A DNA stretch of 64,000 bases, taken from contig NZ_JAPEOB010000002.1 in NCBI RefSeq assembly GCF_026341775.1, positions 1,302,001-1,366,000 on the forward strand, given 5' to 3'. The stretch comes from Streptomyces sp. NBC_00654 (GTDB taxonomy: Bacteria > Actinomycetota > Actinomycetes > Streptomycetales > Streptomycetaceae). Every line of letters starts with the position of its first letter. The first letter of the stretch is position 1. Shown here piece after piece: positions 1-16,737 of the stretch. The notes beneath the pieces were generated by a model, which did not search any database, was not told where the DNA came from, and was given only the letters and a program-made list of their open reading frames with translations. The translations under genes were made by a program, and so were the position numbers.

Positions 1-8562
<8,562 letters not shown>

Positions 8563-8595
8563 GGTGTGGTGCCGCGTCTTCGGAGTTCGGCCGGC

Positions 8596-8907
8596 TCAGC
8601 CGGCGGCGATGTGGTTGGCGTCGTCCTCGGCGTCGTTCAGGATGACCGAGGCGTTGTTACCGCTGATGCCGACCATTTCGAGCAGGTCGGAGAGGCCTTC
8701 GAGGCCGTAGGTGAGCCCCTTGCCCGTCGAGTCGACGAACTTGTGGTACTCCTTCGCGTACACGTCGTCCTTGCCGCCCGCCGTCCTGTTCTCCAGGTTG
8801 ATGTGGTCGTTGAGGACGCCCAGTTCGCCGACGATTCTCGAGATGGCGCCGAACTGGGTGAACCGGCGCGGGAGATCGCCCGGAACGCTCAGGGTTCCGT
8901 CAGCCAT
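8596..8907 (-). CDS. Small WXG100/EspC-size secretion-associated protein
   Basis: The protein has 103 residues, acidic at the C terminus and mostly helical in appearance, without a signal peptide or membrane segment. Its size and place between the YbaB-family gene and the giant CpnT-like gene match the small EspC/WXG100-type partner proteins commonly encoded next to type VII substrates. There is no clear WXG motif. Its ATG overlaps the last 8 bases of the YbaB-family gene, which indicates translational coupling. It may be a chaperone or co-secreted partner of the giant protein; this is inferred from position only. Confidence 0.65.
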   Translation of the reverse strand: MADGTLSVPGDLPRRFTQFGAISRIVGELGVLNDHINLENRTAGGKDDVYAKEYHKFVDSTGKGLTYGLEGLSDLLEMVGISGNNASVILNDAEDDANHIAAG

Positions 8908-9358
8908 AGAACTCGTCCTCCTCGCCGCGGTTGCCCGACGGCTTGCGCCCGCCGCCCAGCACCGTCTCCGTCAGCCCCTCCGGCTGCATCGCGCGCAGCG
9001 GAGCGAGCAGATCGTCGAGCTCACCACCGCCGAAGAGGCCGCTCGCCAGCTCGTCCTGGCTGCCCATCAGCGGCCGGACCGTGCCGCTCACCTTGGAGTT
9101 CATCTCCGTACGTGCCGCGTTGACGGTGGTCTTCAGCACCTCGGCGAGCTGGGCACCCGGCATGGTGCGGTAGCCCTCGGTGTGGAACTTGAAGGAGAGG
9201 ATCTCGCCGTGGGCGTTGACCGAGGCGGTCACCATACGGTCCTTCGAGGTCGCCGACGCGGACGCCCTGGCCAGTTCCTCCTGGACCTGCTGGATCTTCT
9301 TCGTCTGCTCCGCGAGGCCGGCCATGGCCTCCGCGAGCTGTTCCTGGAACGACACCAT
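8900..9358 (-). CDS. YbaB/EbfC-family protein
   Basis: The protein has 152 residues. The N-terminal third is a long amphipathic helix (MVSFQEQLAEAMAGLAEQ) followed by the short beta region with DRMVTASVNAHGEI and the C-terminal helix typical of the YbaB/EbfC fold. Classical members are dimeric nucleoid-associated DNA-binding proteins encoded next to dnaX and recR. Actinobacteria also carry divergent copies within type VII secretion operons, where their role is not established. The C terminus (after about residue 105) is a Gly-rich acidic tail not found in classical members. Its start overlaps the stop of the upstream gene by one base, so it is co-translated with the secretion genes. Confidence 0.75.
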   Translation of the reverse strand: MVSFQEQLAEAMAGLAEQTKKIQQVQEELARASASATSKDRMVTASVNAHGEILSFKFHTEGYRTMPGAQLAEVLKTTVNAARTEMNSKVSGTVRPLMGSQDELASGLFGGGELDDLLAPLRAMQPEGLTETVLGGGRKPSGNRGEEDEFYG

Positions 9359-9996
9359 CAGTACTGCTCCTCCTTGGCTTCCGCCGCCGCTTCCAGCACG
9401 TCGACCGCGCGGGACAGGTCGTCCGCGGACAGCCGCAGAGCGACGGGGCCCGTCGGGTTGAGGTAGAGGTCCTGGCCTTCCGGTACAAGTGCGAACGCCT
9501 CCGAGACCGGCAGCACCCGGTGGGCGATCGCGCCCGCCCGCTCCAGATGGGCGGGCGAGGTGAACACCGGCACCACCGGATCACCGTCCGGGGTGCAGAC
9601 GCTCACTGCGCCACCGCCGGGAGCCGTCAGGACGGCCAGCTCGGCCGTGACCACGGCCAGGGCGACGCCCTCGACCGGGCCGTAGCCGGTGGCCGCGAGC
9701 TGCATGGCGGCGTCCACGTCGTCCGTCGGCTCGGGCCAGCCGAGCATGCCCGGAGAGGGCCGGTACCGGTCGTTGCGCTGCCATTCGACGATCTCGCCGC
9801 CGGCGTCGGAGCGCCACTGCCCGATCACCGCCCACAGCGGCGGCTCACCGTCCCCGCTCCACGCGGGGTCCACCGTGCCGAACCAGTGCTCGGGTGCGGT
9901 GCGCGCCGCGGCGCGGATGTCGTCGGGCACGGGCGGCATGACGGAATCCTGGTCCCCGGGAGGTGTCCCGGCCGCCTCCGCACCTGTGGAACTCAT
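9358..9996 (-). CDS. Type VII secretion-associated protein, SseB-like
   Basis: The protein has 212 residues from ATG 9996. That start lies in an ATGA overlap with the stop of the 716-residue gene; a longer in-frame extension to 10062 would run into that gene and is not used. After a short disordered N terminus the first half contains a Trp-rich motif (EHWFGTVDPAW, PPLWAVIGQW). The second half has the alternating beta/alpha pattern of SseB N-terminal-like domains (DGDPVVPVFTSPAHLER, GQDLYLNPTGPVALRL). Proteins of this architecture are annotated in Streptomyces as type VII secretion system-associated. The molecular function is unknown; a cytosolic adaptor is plausible. Confidence 0.7.
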   Translation of the reverse strand: MSSTGAEAAGTPPGDQDSVMPPVPDDIRAAARTAPEHWFGTVDPAWSGDGEPPLWAVIGQWRSDAGGEIVEWQRNDRYRPSPGMLGWPEPTDDVDAAMQLAATGYGPVEGVALAVVTAELAVLTAPGGGAVSVCTPDGDPVVPVFTSPAHLERAGAIAHRVLPVSEAFALVPEGQDLYLNPTGPVALRLSADDLSRAVDVLEAAAEAKEEQY

Positions 9997-12143
9997 CGTC
10001 CGATCACGCCCGTTCCGGCGTCGGGCTCGGTGCCCCACACCTCTTCGTCCTCCGACAGCCATACGTTGCGCTGCCGGTCACCGCCGTTGGCCCCGCCGCC
10101 CGGGGCGCCGCCACCGCCGCCCATGCCCATGGGCGGCATGAAGGGCATCCCGCTCCCCGTCCCGCCCCCCGCGCCGCCCCGTCCGAGGGCGCCGAGCGAC
10201 TGCGTGGACACATTGCCCTGCGTCGGCGGGACACCGGGGGTGGCGGGCAGCCCCATGGCCGCACGGGCCCGGTTGCTGAGCCCGGACACGACGGAAGACG
10301 GTTCCCGGATCGCGTTGCCGTTGCTGTCGACCATTCTGCGAAGGTTCTCGGAGGCCCCCTTCGAGCCGCCGAAGAGCTCACCGCTCGATGTGGACGGACG
10401 GCGCTGGCCGTTGAACAGCTCGTCGAGCGTCTTGGGGTTGCGGGCCTTCAGGTTGTTGCTGCCCTCGGTGATGTGCTTGCCCTGCGGGTCGCTGATGGTG
10501 CCGTCGGCGTTGATCCGGGAGCCGGGCGGAACGGTGAGCTTCCCGCCGTACGCGTTGGTCAGCGGCTTGCCGTCCGCGCCGATCAGGTTTCCCTGTGCGT
10601 CCACCCTGGTGCCCTTGGGGACGATGACGTTGCCCTCGGCGTCGATTCCGAAGCCACGCGGCGGGTTCCCCCCCGAGGTGGAGCCGTTCGGAAGAGTCGG
10701 CGGCTTCGGGCCGGCGGGCGAGATGATCTTGCCGCCGGGGCCGATGGTGGAGCCGGGCGGCACGACCAGGGGCCTGCCGTCCGCACCGAGGACCGGCTTG
10801 CCCTTGGAGTCGGTGACGGCCCCGGTCTTGGGGTCGATGCGCGAGCCGGCCGGCAGCCCGCCGCTTCCCAGGGGGTTGCTCGTGCCGGAGGTGCTGCCAT
10901 TGGGGCCGGTGATCGGATTCGGACCGAGACCGAGGCCGTTCGTGCCCGGGCCCTTGGACGAGGACTCGCTCCCGTTCGGCCCCGTCACCGGTGGCGGGCC
11001 ACCGAGGCCCAGATCCCCGCCGCCGCCTTCGTCACCGCCCGCGCCGCCGCCCGCGCCGCCGCCGAACATCTCCTTGAACTTGTTGAGGAAGTCGTCGGCG
11101 CCGCCCGGGCCGCCGCCATCGCCGGTACCCGTGTCGCCGTAGAAGTCCTTCTGCTCCTCGGGCGTCAGCGAGATGGTGAATGTCGGCTTCACGACAGCAT
11201 TCGCGTCGGAGAGCTTCGCGCTCGCCTTGTCGTAGGCCGTCGCCAGGTCGAGCATCGTCTGTGCGGACGCGTCGTCCAGTTCGGTCTTGACTCCGGCGAG
11301 CCAGTTCAGCTTGGCTTCGCCTTCCACACTCTCGTAATCCAGACCGTCGAACCTGTCCCGGTAAGCCGTGGTGAAGGTCTTGGCTGCCAACGCCCGCAGG
11401 AATTCGGCGTAGAGGTGGGTGAAGGGCATGGAGATGGGACCTGCTTCGCGGGGCGTCTGCCCTGCGACCACCGGCACTGTCTCCCGCTTTTCGAACCAAT
11501 CCCAGGCATTCTTCGCCAGAACATCTATGGTCGTCTTCAGCTTGGAGCTCACGTCTTCCAGATCGCTCTTGATGACGCCGCTCATGTAGTAGGACTGCGT
11601 CTCCAGGAGAGAACGCTTGACCGCGAGGAGCACGGCTTCGAAGAGAGCCGCGGACTTCCCTTCGAGTTCCTCCGAGCCGTTCCCCACGCTCTCGGCCCAC
11701 TTGTTGAACTCGACGGCCCACCCGCCGGTCCACAGATCCATGTTGTTGAACACCTCGGCCGCTTTTTTGGACATCAGCGGATTGGTGTCCTTGTTGGTAC
11801 CCGCCCAGACGGAGCCGAAGATGGCCCCGGCGGCCCCCGTGAAATCACTCAACGGCCCCGGGTCGTTGCCGAATTCCTTCCAGTCATACCTGAATCCGAA
11901 AACGAGGTACGGCTTCTCCGACCTGGAGGCGAAATAGTATGCCTTGTACCCGTCGAACCCCCAGTCCTCGCCGCCGCTCCTCGTAGCGGTATCGGACCAG
12001 GCCCCGTTCACCGCCGAGGCGATCCACCGCTTGGACCCCGGCCCCGCCACAAGGTTCCGGTCCGGAAGCTTGGTGGTGCCGTCGTGAAACATGGCGAGGA
12101 TGTCCTCCCACTTGGCCGGCATCCCGGGGGGCACCGCGACCAT
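9993..12143 (-). CDS. Type VII secretion-associated protein with Pro/Gly repeat region (AAWKG-like)
   Basis: The protein has 716 residues. Residues 1-330 are mixed alpha/beta with Trp-rich segments (GFDGYKAYYFASRSEKPYL, WTGGWAVEFNKWAES) and a long helical part (ELEGKSAALFEAVLLAVK). The layout resembles the AAWKG-family proteins found in Streptomyces type VII loci, but I assign that by resemblance only. Residues about 355-400 are a Gly-rich linker. Residues about 420-600 consist of imperfect 20-25 residue units built around VPPGS-I-x(4)-G-I and D-x(2)-GKP. No signal peptide or membrane helix is seen. The gene begins 4 bases after the small gene upstream and overlaps the SseB-like gene by ATGA, so it is in the middle of the operon. 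It is a likely substrate or scaffold of the system. Confidence 0.7.
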   Translation of the reverse strand: MVAVPPGMPAKWEDILAMFHDGTTKLPDRNLVAGPGSKRWIASAVNGAWSDTATRSGGEDWGFDGYKAYYFASRSEKPYLVFGFRYDWKEFGNDPGPLSDFTGAAGAIFGSVWAGTNKDTNPLMSKKAAEVFNNMDLWTGGWAVEFNKWAESVGNGSEELEGKSAALFEAVLLAVKRSLLETQSYYMSGVIKSDLEDVSSKLKTTIDVLAKNAWDWFEKRETVPVVAGQTPREAGPISMPFTHLYAEFLRALAAKTFTTAYRDRFDGLDYESVEGEAKLNWLAGVKTELDDASAQTMLDLATAYDKASAKLSDANAVVKPTFTISLTPEEQKDFYGDTGTGDGGGPGGADDFLNKFKEMFGGGAGGGAGGDEGGGGDLGLGGPPPVTGPNGSESSSKGPGTNGLGLGPNPITGPNGSTSGTSNPLGSGGLPAGSRIDPKTGAVTDSKGKPVLGADGRPLVVPPGSTIGPGGKIISPAGPKPPTLPNGSTSGGNPPRGFGIDAEGNVIVPKGTRVDAQGNLIGADGKPLTNAYGGKLTVPPGSRINADGTISDPQGKHITEGSNNLKARNPKTLDELFNGQRRPSTSSGELFGGSKGASENLRRMVDSNGNAIREPSSVVSGLSNRARAAMGLPATPGVPPTQGNVSTQSLGALGRGGAGGGTGSGMPFMPPMGMGGGGGAPGGGANGGDRQRNVWLSEDEEVWGTEPDAGTGVIGR

Positions 12144-12147
12144 GGTT

Positions 12148-12525
12148 TCACTTTCCCTTCGGGGTCAGGATCTCGGAGAACTCGTCGGCGAGGGCACCAC
12201 CGATGGTCGTCGAGTCGTCCTCGGCGTCCTGGTGCTTGGCCTCGACGTCCCGCAGGCTGGCCGAGAAGTTGTTCAGGAGCGTGATGGCCGTCTCGTACCG
12301 GGTTCGCATGCTCGCGCGGTACGCCTCCAGCTGACCTTCCAGCGCCTTCGCCTGTGTGCACTTCTCGGGGTTTCCGATGGCGAGCGGGATCTTCGATCCC
12401 AGGCTCACATAGTCCGGCTTGACCGTGAGGTCACGACGGAACCTGGGGATCTCCTGATTCGCGTACCTGAGATAGACACCGTCGGTCGACTGGTAGATGC
12501 CGCCCGGAGTCGCGTCGTCAGCCAT
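12148..12525 (-). CDS. Small protein of the type VII secretion operon, unknown function
   Basis: The protein has 125 residues and is soluble and largely helical in its second half. An in-frame GTG lies two codons upstream (12531), but the AGG of the ribosome-binding site is 7 bases from ATG 12525 and only one base from the GTG, so the ATG is preferred. I do not recognise a family. The C-terminal half, with a helix-turn-helix hairpin-like pattern (LEGQLEAYRASMRTRYE, then LLNNFSASLRDVEAKHQD), is compatible with a WXG100-like or EspC-like partner protein. It lies 36 bases after the EsxB-like gene and 4 bases before the 716-residue gene. Confidence 0.65.
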   Translation of the reverse strand: MADDATPGGIYQSTDGVYLRYANQEIPRFRRDLTVKPDYVSLGSKIPLAIGNPEKCTQAKALEGQLEAYRASMRTRYETAITLLNNFSASLRDVEAKHQDAEDDSTTIGGALADEFSEILTPKGK

Positions 12526-12561
12526 GCTCACACCTCACAGAAGTCGATTCGGCCGGCCGGG

Positions 12562-12861
12562 TCAGCTGCCCTGGAGGTTGTTCAGGCCGCGGCCGCCGTC
12601 GAGGTCTCCGTCGATCTGCCGGGCGTGCATCCGCTGGAGAGTGGTGCGGGCGACCCCGTACTGCTCGTCGAGCTGCAGCTTGATCCGGCCCAGCTCCGCC
12701 TGGAACTCCTCCCAGGAGGTACGGGTCTGACCGCTCAGGGTGTCGCGCAGCGCGCCGAAGTTCTTCTCCATCCAGGCGAGCGCCTCCTTCATCTCCTGCT
12801 GGGCCGCGTCCATGTTCTTGATGGCGTCCAGGACCCCTTGGTGGCTGATCTTGACGGTCAT
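12562..12861 (-). CDS. WXG100 family protein (EsxA/B-like)
   Basis: The protein has 99 residues, the standard size for ESAT-6/CFP-10 family substrates, with no signal peptide. Two helices flank the central turn TRTSWEEFQAEL, where the canonical W-X-G is replaced by W-E-E. ATG 12861 is chosen because a GAGGAG ribosome-binding site sits 8 bases upstream; in-frame sequence farther upstream is repetitive intergenic DNA. WXG100 proteins leave the cell as helical-hairpin dimers through the type VII machine, with recognition by EccC. The neighbour ending at 12953 is the probable heterodimer partner. Confidence 0.85.
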   Translation of the reverse strand: MTVKISHQGVLDAIKNMDAAQQEMKEALAWMEKNFGALRDTLSGQTRTSWEEFQAELGRIKLQLDEQYGVARTTLQRMHARQIDGDLDGGRGLNNLQGS

Positions 12862-12952
12862 GGCGGAACTCCTCGTGAGGCAGTGGAAAGAGCGGGGAAG
12901 GGAAGAGCGGGGAAGGGAAGAGCGGGAAAAGCGGGAACAAAGGCGGGGAAGG
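12862..12952. repeat. Intergenic 15-bp tandem repeat between the two WXG100-size genes
   Basis: From about 12893 to 12945 the sequence repeats a 15-base purine-rich unit (GAGCGGGGAAGGGAA) twice, followed by degenerate copies. The repeat lies directly before the ribosome-binding region of the EsxB-like gene on the leftward transcript. No hairpin or recognisable regulatory site is seen. Confidence 0.7.
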
Positions 12953-13300
12953 TCACCCGGGGTTGATCGTGCCGGCGATACCGGCGGCGTAGCCCTTCGC
13001 CTCGAACTCGGCGTCCGTGAGGAGCCGGTTGGCCATCGCGGTGCCCTCACGGAAGAACTGGGTGCGCTCCATGACCCGGGCGTGCGCCCTGAGCCACTCG
13101 TCGATGCCGGCCGCGTGGGTCTCCGAGGAGACGGCCTGGTAGGCGGCCCGGACCTGGCCCTGGATGGTCCTGACCTTGCGGCCCGCCTCGTCCATGTCGC
13201 GAAGATGCTGGTCCAGCGTCTTCAGCGTCTCGAGCATCGCTGTTTCATCGTTGGACAGGCCATCGGCCGAGTTGACGTTGAAGCCGGAGACATCAGACAT
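12953..13300 (-). CDS. WXG100-like protein, first gene of the leftward secretion operon
   Basis: The protein has 115 residues and is predominantly helical, with a central EWLRAH segment near the expected inter-helix turn and no signal peptide. A strict WXG is absent. ATG 13300 follows an AGGAGGACC ribosome-binding site; a longer in-frame extension lacks one. Size, fold pattern and position beside the 99-residue WXG100 protein suggest the second partner of an Esx-type pair. As the first gene behind a 262-bp non-coding stretch it probably sets the operon start. Confidence 0.75.
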   Translation of the reverse strand: MSDVSGFNVNSADGLSNDETAMLETLKTLDQHLRDMDEAGRKVRTIQGQVRAAYQAVSSETHAAGIDEWLRAHARVMERTQFFREGTAMANRLLTDAEFEAKGYAAGIAGTINPG

Positions 13301-13562
13301 GGGGGTCCTCCTGGACACTGCGGGAACACGGCGGCACCACGGGCGCACGACAGGCCGACCAGACCGGGAATCAGGCCCTCCGGTAGTCGACGGATCATCA
13401 GGTTAATACGCCGTACGGGATCTTGGAACGAATGTCCCCCGGCAATCTGAGTGTTCATCTGCGATACGCGCGTGAGCTGCGGGAATGCCGGGGAAAGCGC
13501 GTGCCCCCGATCCCTCCTATCCTCAAAGAAACCTCAATTCCCTTAAGGCGGAGGGGAATCGG
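13301..13562. promoter_or_regulatory. Intergenic region, probable promoter of the leftward secretion operon
   Basis: This 262-bp gap between eccB and the first WXG100-like gene has lower GC than its surroundings. A TATTAA hexamer on the minus strand (13403-13408) about 100 bases upstream of the ATG could serve as a -10 element; no convincing -35 is seen. No strong terminator for eccB is seen either. Confidence 0.35.
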
Positions 13563-15008
13563 CTATCGCGATGCCGTGTTCTCCGGCGCTTCCACGAGTC
13601 CCTGCGTCAGCAGGGCCGTGTCGTCCAGCGCGGGCCCCGACGCGAGCAGCCCGAGGACACCGGACGGGACGGGCACGGACTGATCGGCCCGGTATCCGAG
13701 CCGCTGGAGTCCCTTCTCGCCCCCGGGGACCGGGTACTTGGCACCCGACTCGGTGACCAGGTAGTAGGCCGTGCCGGTGCCCGCCGAGGAGAGTGCCGCG
13801 ACGAGGGCGCCGCCCTCCGGACGCACCGCGAACAGGTCGGCCGCTCCGGAACCCGCCGTGATCCCCGGCTGGTTGGACACCGCCCGGCCGCCCACCGCGT
13901 CCGCGCGGGGCAGGACGACCGAGACCGTCGGCCTGCCGTCGGCGGTGCCGACGACGGCACAGACGCCCTCGCCCGCGCCGACCGGACCGGGCCTGGGCAG
14001 ACCGGTCGGAACCGTGCCGCCCCCGGCTCCCACGAGCCGGGACGCCTTCGGGTCCTCGTGGCGCGCCAGGTCGTCCGGGCCGATCTTCCCCAGGACGACG
14101 GCATCCCCGGCGTAGGCGGTCCGCTGGGTACGCGGATCGCCCTTCAGCAGCGCCTCCTCCAGCGCGGTGACCTCGGTCAGGCCCCGCTCCGTCAGCAGGT
14201 AGTGGCCGCCGGAGCCGTCGAAGAGCTGCCCGATCCGTGTCGGGCGGCCGGCCAGCGAGGGGCCCGCCTTCCCGCGTCCGGCCACGTCCGGAACCGCCAG
14301 GTCGGGGCCGGCCGGCAGGGCGTTGAGGAAGGCGTCGGGGACCGGGTAGGCCCCGTCGGGGTCGTAACCCAGCGCCTGGACCGCGTAGTTCGCGGTGTTC
14401 AGCCGCATCCGGGTGCCGTGCCAGAGGAGGTACGTGGTGCCGCCCGGGACGGTACGCACCAGGGTGGCCCCGTCCGAGGTGACCGGCCGGCCCTTGGCGC
14501 TCAGGCCGACGGCCAGGGTGAGGAGCGGCTCCGAGGCGGCGTCGGGACGGGTGGCGCACACCGACCAGGCCTCGCGGCTGAGCGCGCCCGCCTGCGGCAG
14601 CGGGTCCGGCGCGCCGACGATGCCCAGGGTGGCGCCGCGCGGGGCGTCCTCGATGGAGGCGGGCTTGACGCTCACCACCTTCATCCGGTCCCCCGCCAGC
14701 AGTCTGGCCGAGGTCTCGTTGAGGACCGGATGGAGGACTCCGTCGAGCGTGAGGTAGCGGGCGCCCGAACGCTCGTCGAGCACCAGCGTTCCGGTGGCCT
14801 TCCACGCGTTCGAGCCGCCGGGCACCACGAGCCCGTACACCGCGACGATGAGCGCGGCCAGGGCCGCGACCACCAGGCCGATGACGAAGCCCTTGGTGGT
14901 CCGCCGGTGCGCGGACTCCGGGGCGTCCGGGTCGTCCCGGAGCATTCCCAGTGACAGCCGGCTCATGACGAACATGTGCGCGTGGACCTGGTCCCGCCTG
15001 GACTGCAT
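13563..15008 (-). CDS. eccB: Type VII secretion protein EccB
   Basis: The protein has 481 residues. A short cytosolic N terminus (RDQVHAHMFVMSRL) is followed by one membrane helix at about 39-64 and a large extracytoplasmic domain with the repeated R-repeat pattern of EccB (for example YLTLDGVLHPVLNETSARLL, then further copies containing LTERG and YLVTESGAKYPV). EccB is a core subunit of the ESX membrane complex together with EccC, EccD and EccE, and its outer domain reaches into the cell envelope. The Cys pair in SVCATRP and GVCAVVG fits the disulfide seen in this family. It is followed 117 bases upstream by eccD in the same direction. Confidence 0.9.
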   Translation of the reverse strand: MQSRRDQVHAHMFVMSRLSLGMLRDDPDAPESAHRRTTKGFVIGLVVAALAALIVAVYGLVVPGGSNAWKATGTLVLDERSGARYLTLDGVLHPVLNETSARLLAGDRMKVVSVKPASIEDAPRGATLGIVGAPDPLPQAGALSREAWSVCATRPDAASEPLLTLAVGLSAKGRPVTSDGATLVRTVPGGTTYLLWHGTRMRLNTANYAVQALGYDPDGAYPVPDAFLNALPAGPDLAVPDVAGRGKAGPSLAGRPTRIGQLFDGSGGHYLLTERGLTEVTALEEALLKGDPRTQRTAYAGDAVVLGKIGPDDLARHEDPKASRLVGAGGGTVPTGLPRPGPVGAGEGVCAVVGTADGRPTVSVVLPRADAVGGRAVSNQPGITAGSGAADLFAVRPEGGALVAALSSAGTGTAYYLVTESGAKYPVPGGEKGLQRLGYRADQSVPVPSGVLGLLASGPALDDTALLTQGLVEAPENTASR

Positions 15009-15125
15009 TCCTTGCCTTTCCGACCGGGCATCGGCCCGGCGCGCGAGGGCCCGGGGTACCGGGGCTTTCGGCCGGCGGACCCCGGGATCCGCCGGCTGTC
15101 CGGCGGCGGACGCCGGAGAGCCGGC

Positions 15126-16508
15126 TCAGCTGTTGAGGCCCCGCAGGTACTGGTAGAGACCGGCGACGAGCAGGGCCAGCGGGACGAGGACGATGGCGAA
15201 GAGGAGGTGGAGCAGGTCGACCGCGCGCCCCCAGTAGGGCACCAGGCGGCGCCCGGGGAGCGTCCAGCCCGTGATGGCGAGCACGGCCGCGACCGCCAGC
15301 AGACCGGCGAGCAGCAGCGGCCGGGAACCGTCACCGGTCCGCAGGACCAGCTGCACCGTCAGCAGTACGGAACCGTAGGCGGCGGGGAGCACGACGGCGA
15401 GACGCTGCCAGGCGCCGCCGATCGCCCGTGCGTGCGTGAACATCAGCGCGCACAGGACCGCGGCCAGGGTGAGCGGTGCCCAGGACGTCTCGAACGCCAG
15501 CACCGTGAGGCAGCCCGCGGCCACCAGCCCGGTGGCACCGTACAGGCCCGTGAGGTAGCTGTCGGCGACGGCGCCGCGGGCGGCGATCCGCTCGTCCGGG
15601 GTGGGCTCGATGCCCTCCTGGAGCTGGCCCGCGTTGGTGGGCAGCAGCGGCACCTTCAGCCCGGACAGGCGGAACGCCAGGGACGGCAGGAAGTGACCCA
15701 GCAGGACGACCGCCAGGATCAGCGGGGCGGCCGTGCCGGTGGCCGGGACGCCGAAGAGCATCACGGCTCCCCCGACCGCTCCGAGGACCGCGGCCAGAGC
15801 GGCGGCCAGGAACAGCGGGGCGCACGCGCCCACGGCGGCCAGGGCGAGCACGGCGGCGCCGGCCGCCGCGGAGCAGCCCGCGAGCAGCCGGGCGCCCAGT
15901 TCCGCGTCGGACGCCGCCCCTTGGGGCACCAGGGCTCCGGCCAGGGCGAGGAAGGGGACGGCCGCGGCGCCGAGCGCGCCGCCCGCGCCGACGTCGCCGA
16001 CCGCCCGTGAGGCGGCCGCCGCACCGGCCAGCAGGAGGATCGCGGTCCCCGCCGAGCAGACCGCCCTGAGCCCCGTGGAACCGGGCAGCAACAGGAGCAG
16101 CAGGCCGGTGGCGAGGGTGCTCAGGGCGAGCGCGGTCATGAGGTGGTGGGACCACACCGGCCGCCAGGAGTCGGGGCGTTCGCGCAGCCGGCTGGAGAGC
16201 CCGTCGACGAGGTCGTCGTAGTGGATCTCGGGGAGGGCGTCCCCGCGCAGCCGCAGATGTACCGTTTCGCCGTCGCGCAGGCCCAGGTCGCCGAGGGTGC
16301 TCTCGTCGTCGAGGGGCCCCTGGCCGAGGCGCTGGAGCACCCAGCCGCCCGCCTGTGCGCCACGTTCGTAGAGGTCGGTGCCTCCGTGGTCGACGATGGT
16401 CGGCAGCAGATCGGCGAGCACGATGTCGGACGGTACGGCGAGTTCGACGGAGCGGTCGGGCGTCAGCACCGTGAGGCGGCACAGGGGTGCCGCGGAGATG
16501 TCGGTCAA
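15126..16508 (-). CDS. eccD: Type VII secretion integral membrane protein EccD
   Basis: The protein has 460 residues from TTG 16508. An N-terminal ubiquitin-like domain (about 1-85; CRLTVLTPDRSVELAVPSDI, then DLGLRDGETVHLRL) is followed by about eleven hydrophobic membrane helices, as in EccD, the channel-lining dimer of the ESX complex. The start is uncertain. GTG 16559 is also in frame but lacks a ribosome-binding site. The TTG has GGAAGG 13 bases upstream and gives the family-typical start just before CRLTV. The gene diverges from eccC. Confidence 0.85.
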   Translation of the reverse strand: MTDISAAPLCRLTVLTPDRSVELAVPSDIVLADLLPTIVDHGGTDLYERGAQAGGWVLQRLGQGPLDDESTLGDLGLRDGETVHLRLRGDALPEIHYDDLVDGLSSRLRERPDSWRPVWSHHLMTALALSTLATGLLLLLLPGSTGLRAVCSAGTAILLLAGAAAASRAVGDVGAGGALGAAAVPFLALAGALVPQGAASDAELGARLLAGCSAAAGAAVLALAAVGACAPLFLAAALAAVLGAVGGAVMLFGVPATGTAAPLILAVVLLGHFLPSLAFRLSGLKVPLLPTNAGQLQEGIEPTPDERIAARGAVADSYLTGLYGATGLVAAGCLTVLAFETSWAPLTLAAVLCALMFTHARAIGGAWQRLAVVLPAAYGSVLLTVQLVLRTGDGSRPLLLAGLLAVAAVLAITGWTLPGRRLVPYWGRAVDLLHLLFAIVLVPLALLVAGLYQYLRGLNS

Positions 16509-16737
16509 GCGCGTTTCATCGCCTTCCAGGACAGTGGTCGACGCGGTCAGATTGATCACATTAACTTGTGCGTGCAGTCTGTACGTTGTGGGGTGCCGCC
16601 AAGATCGGCGGCCCCGCCCCCGCCCACCACCCGGCCTGCGTTCCCGCACCGTCGGCCGTACCGCAGGCGTTTGACGTCCCGTCACTCCGAAGACGCGTCA
16701 CGGCAACCGCCGGCACCCCTCAGGAAGGCGATTCCCT

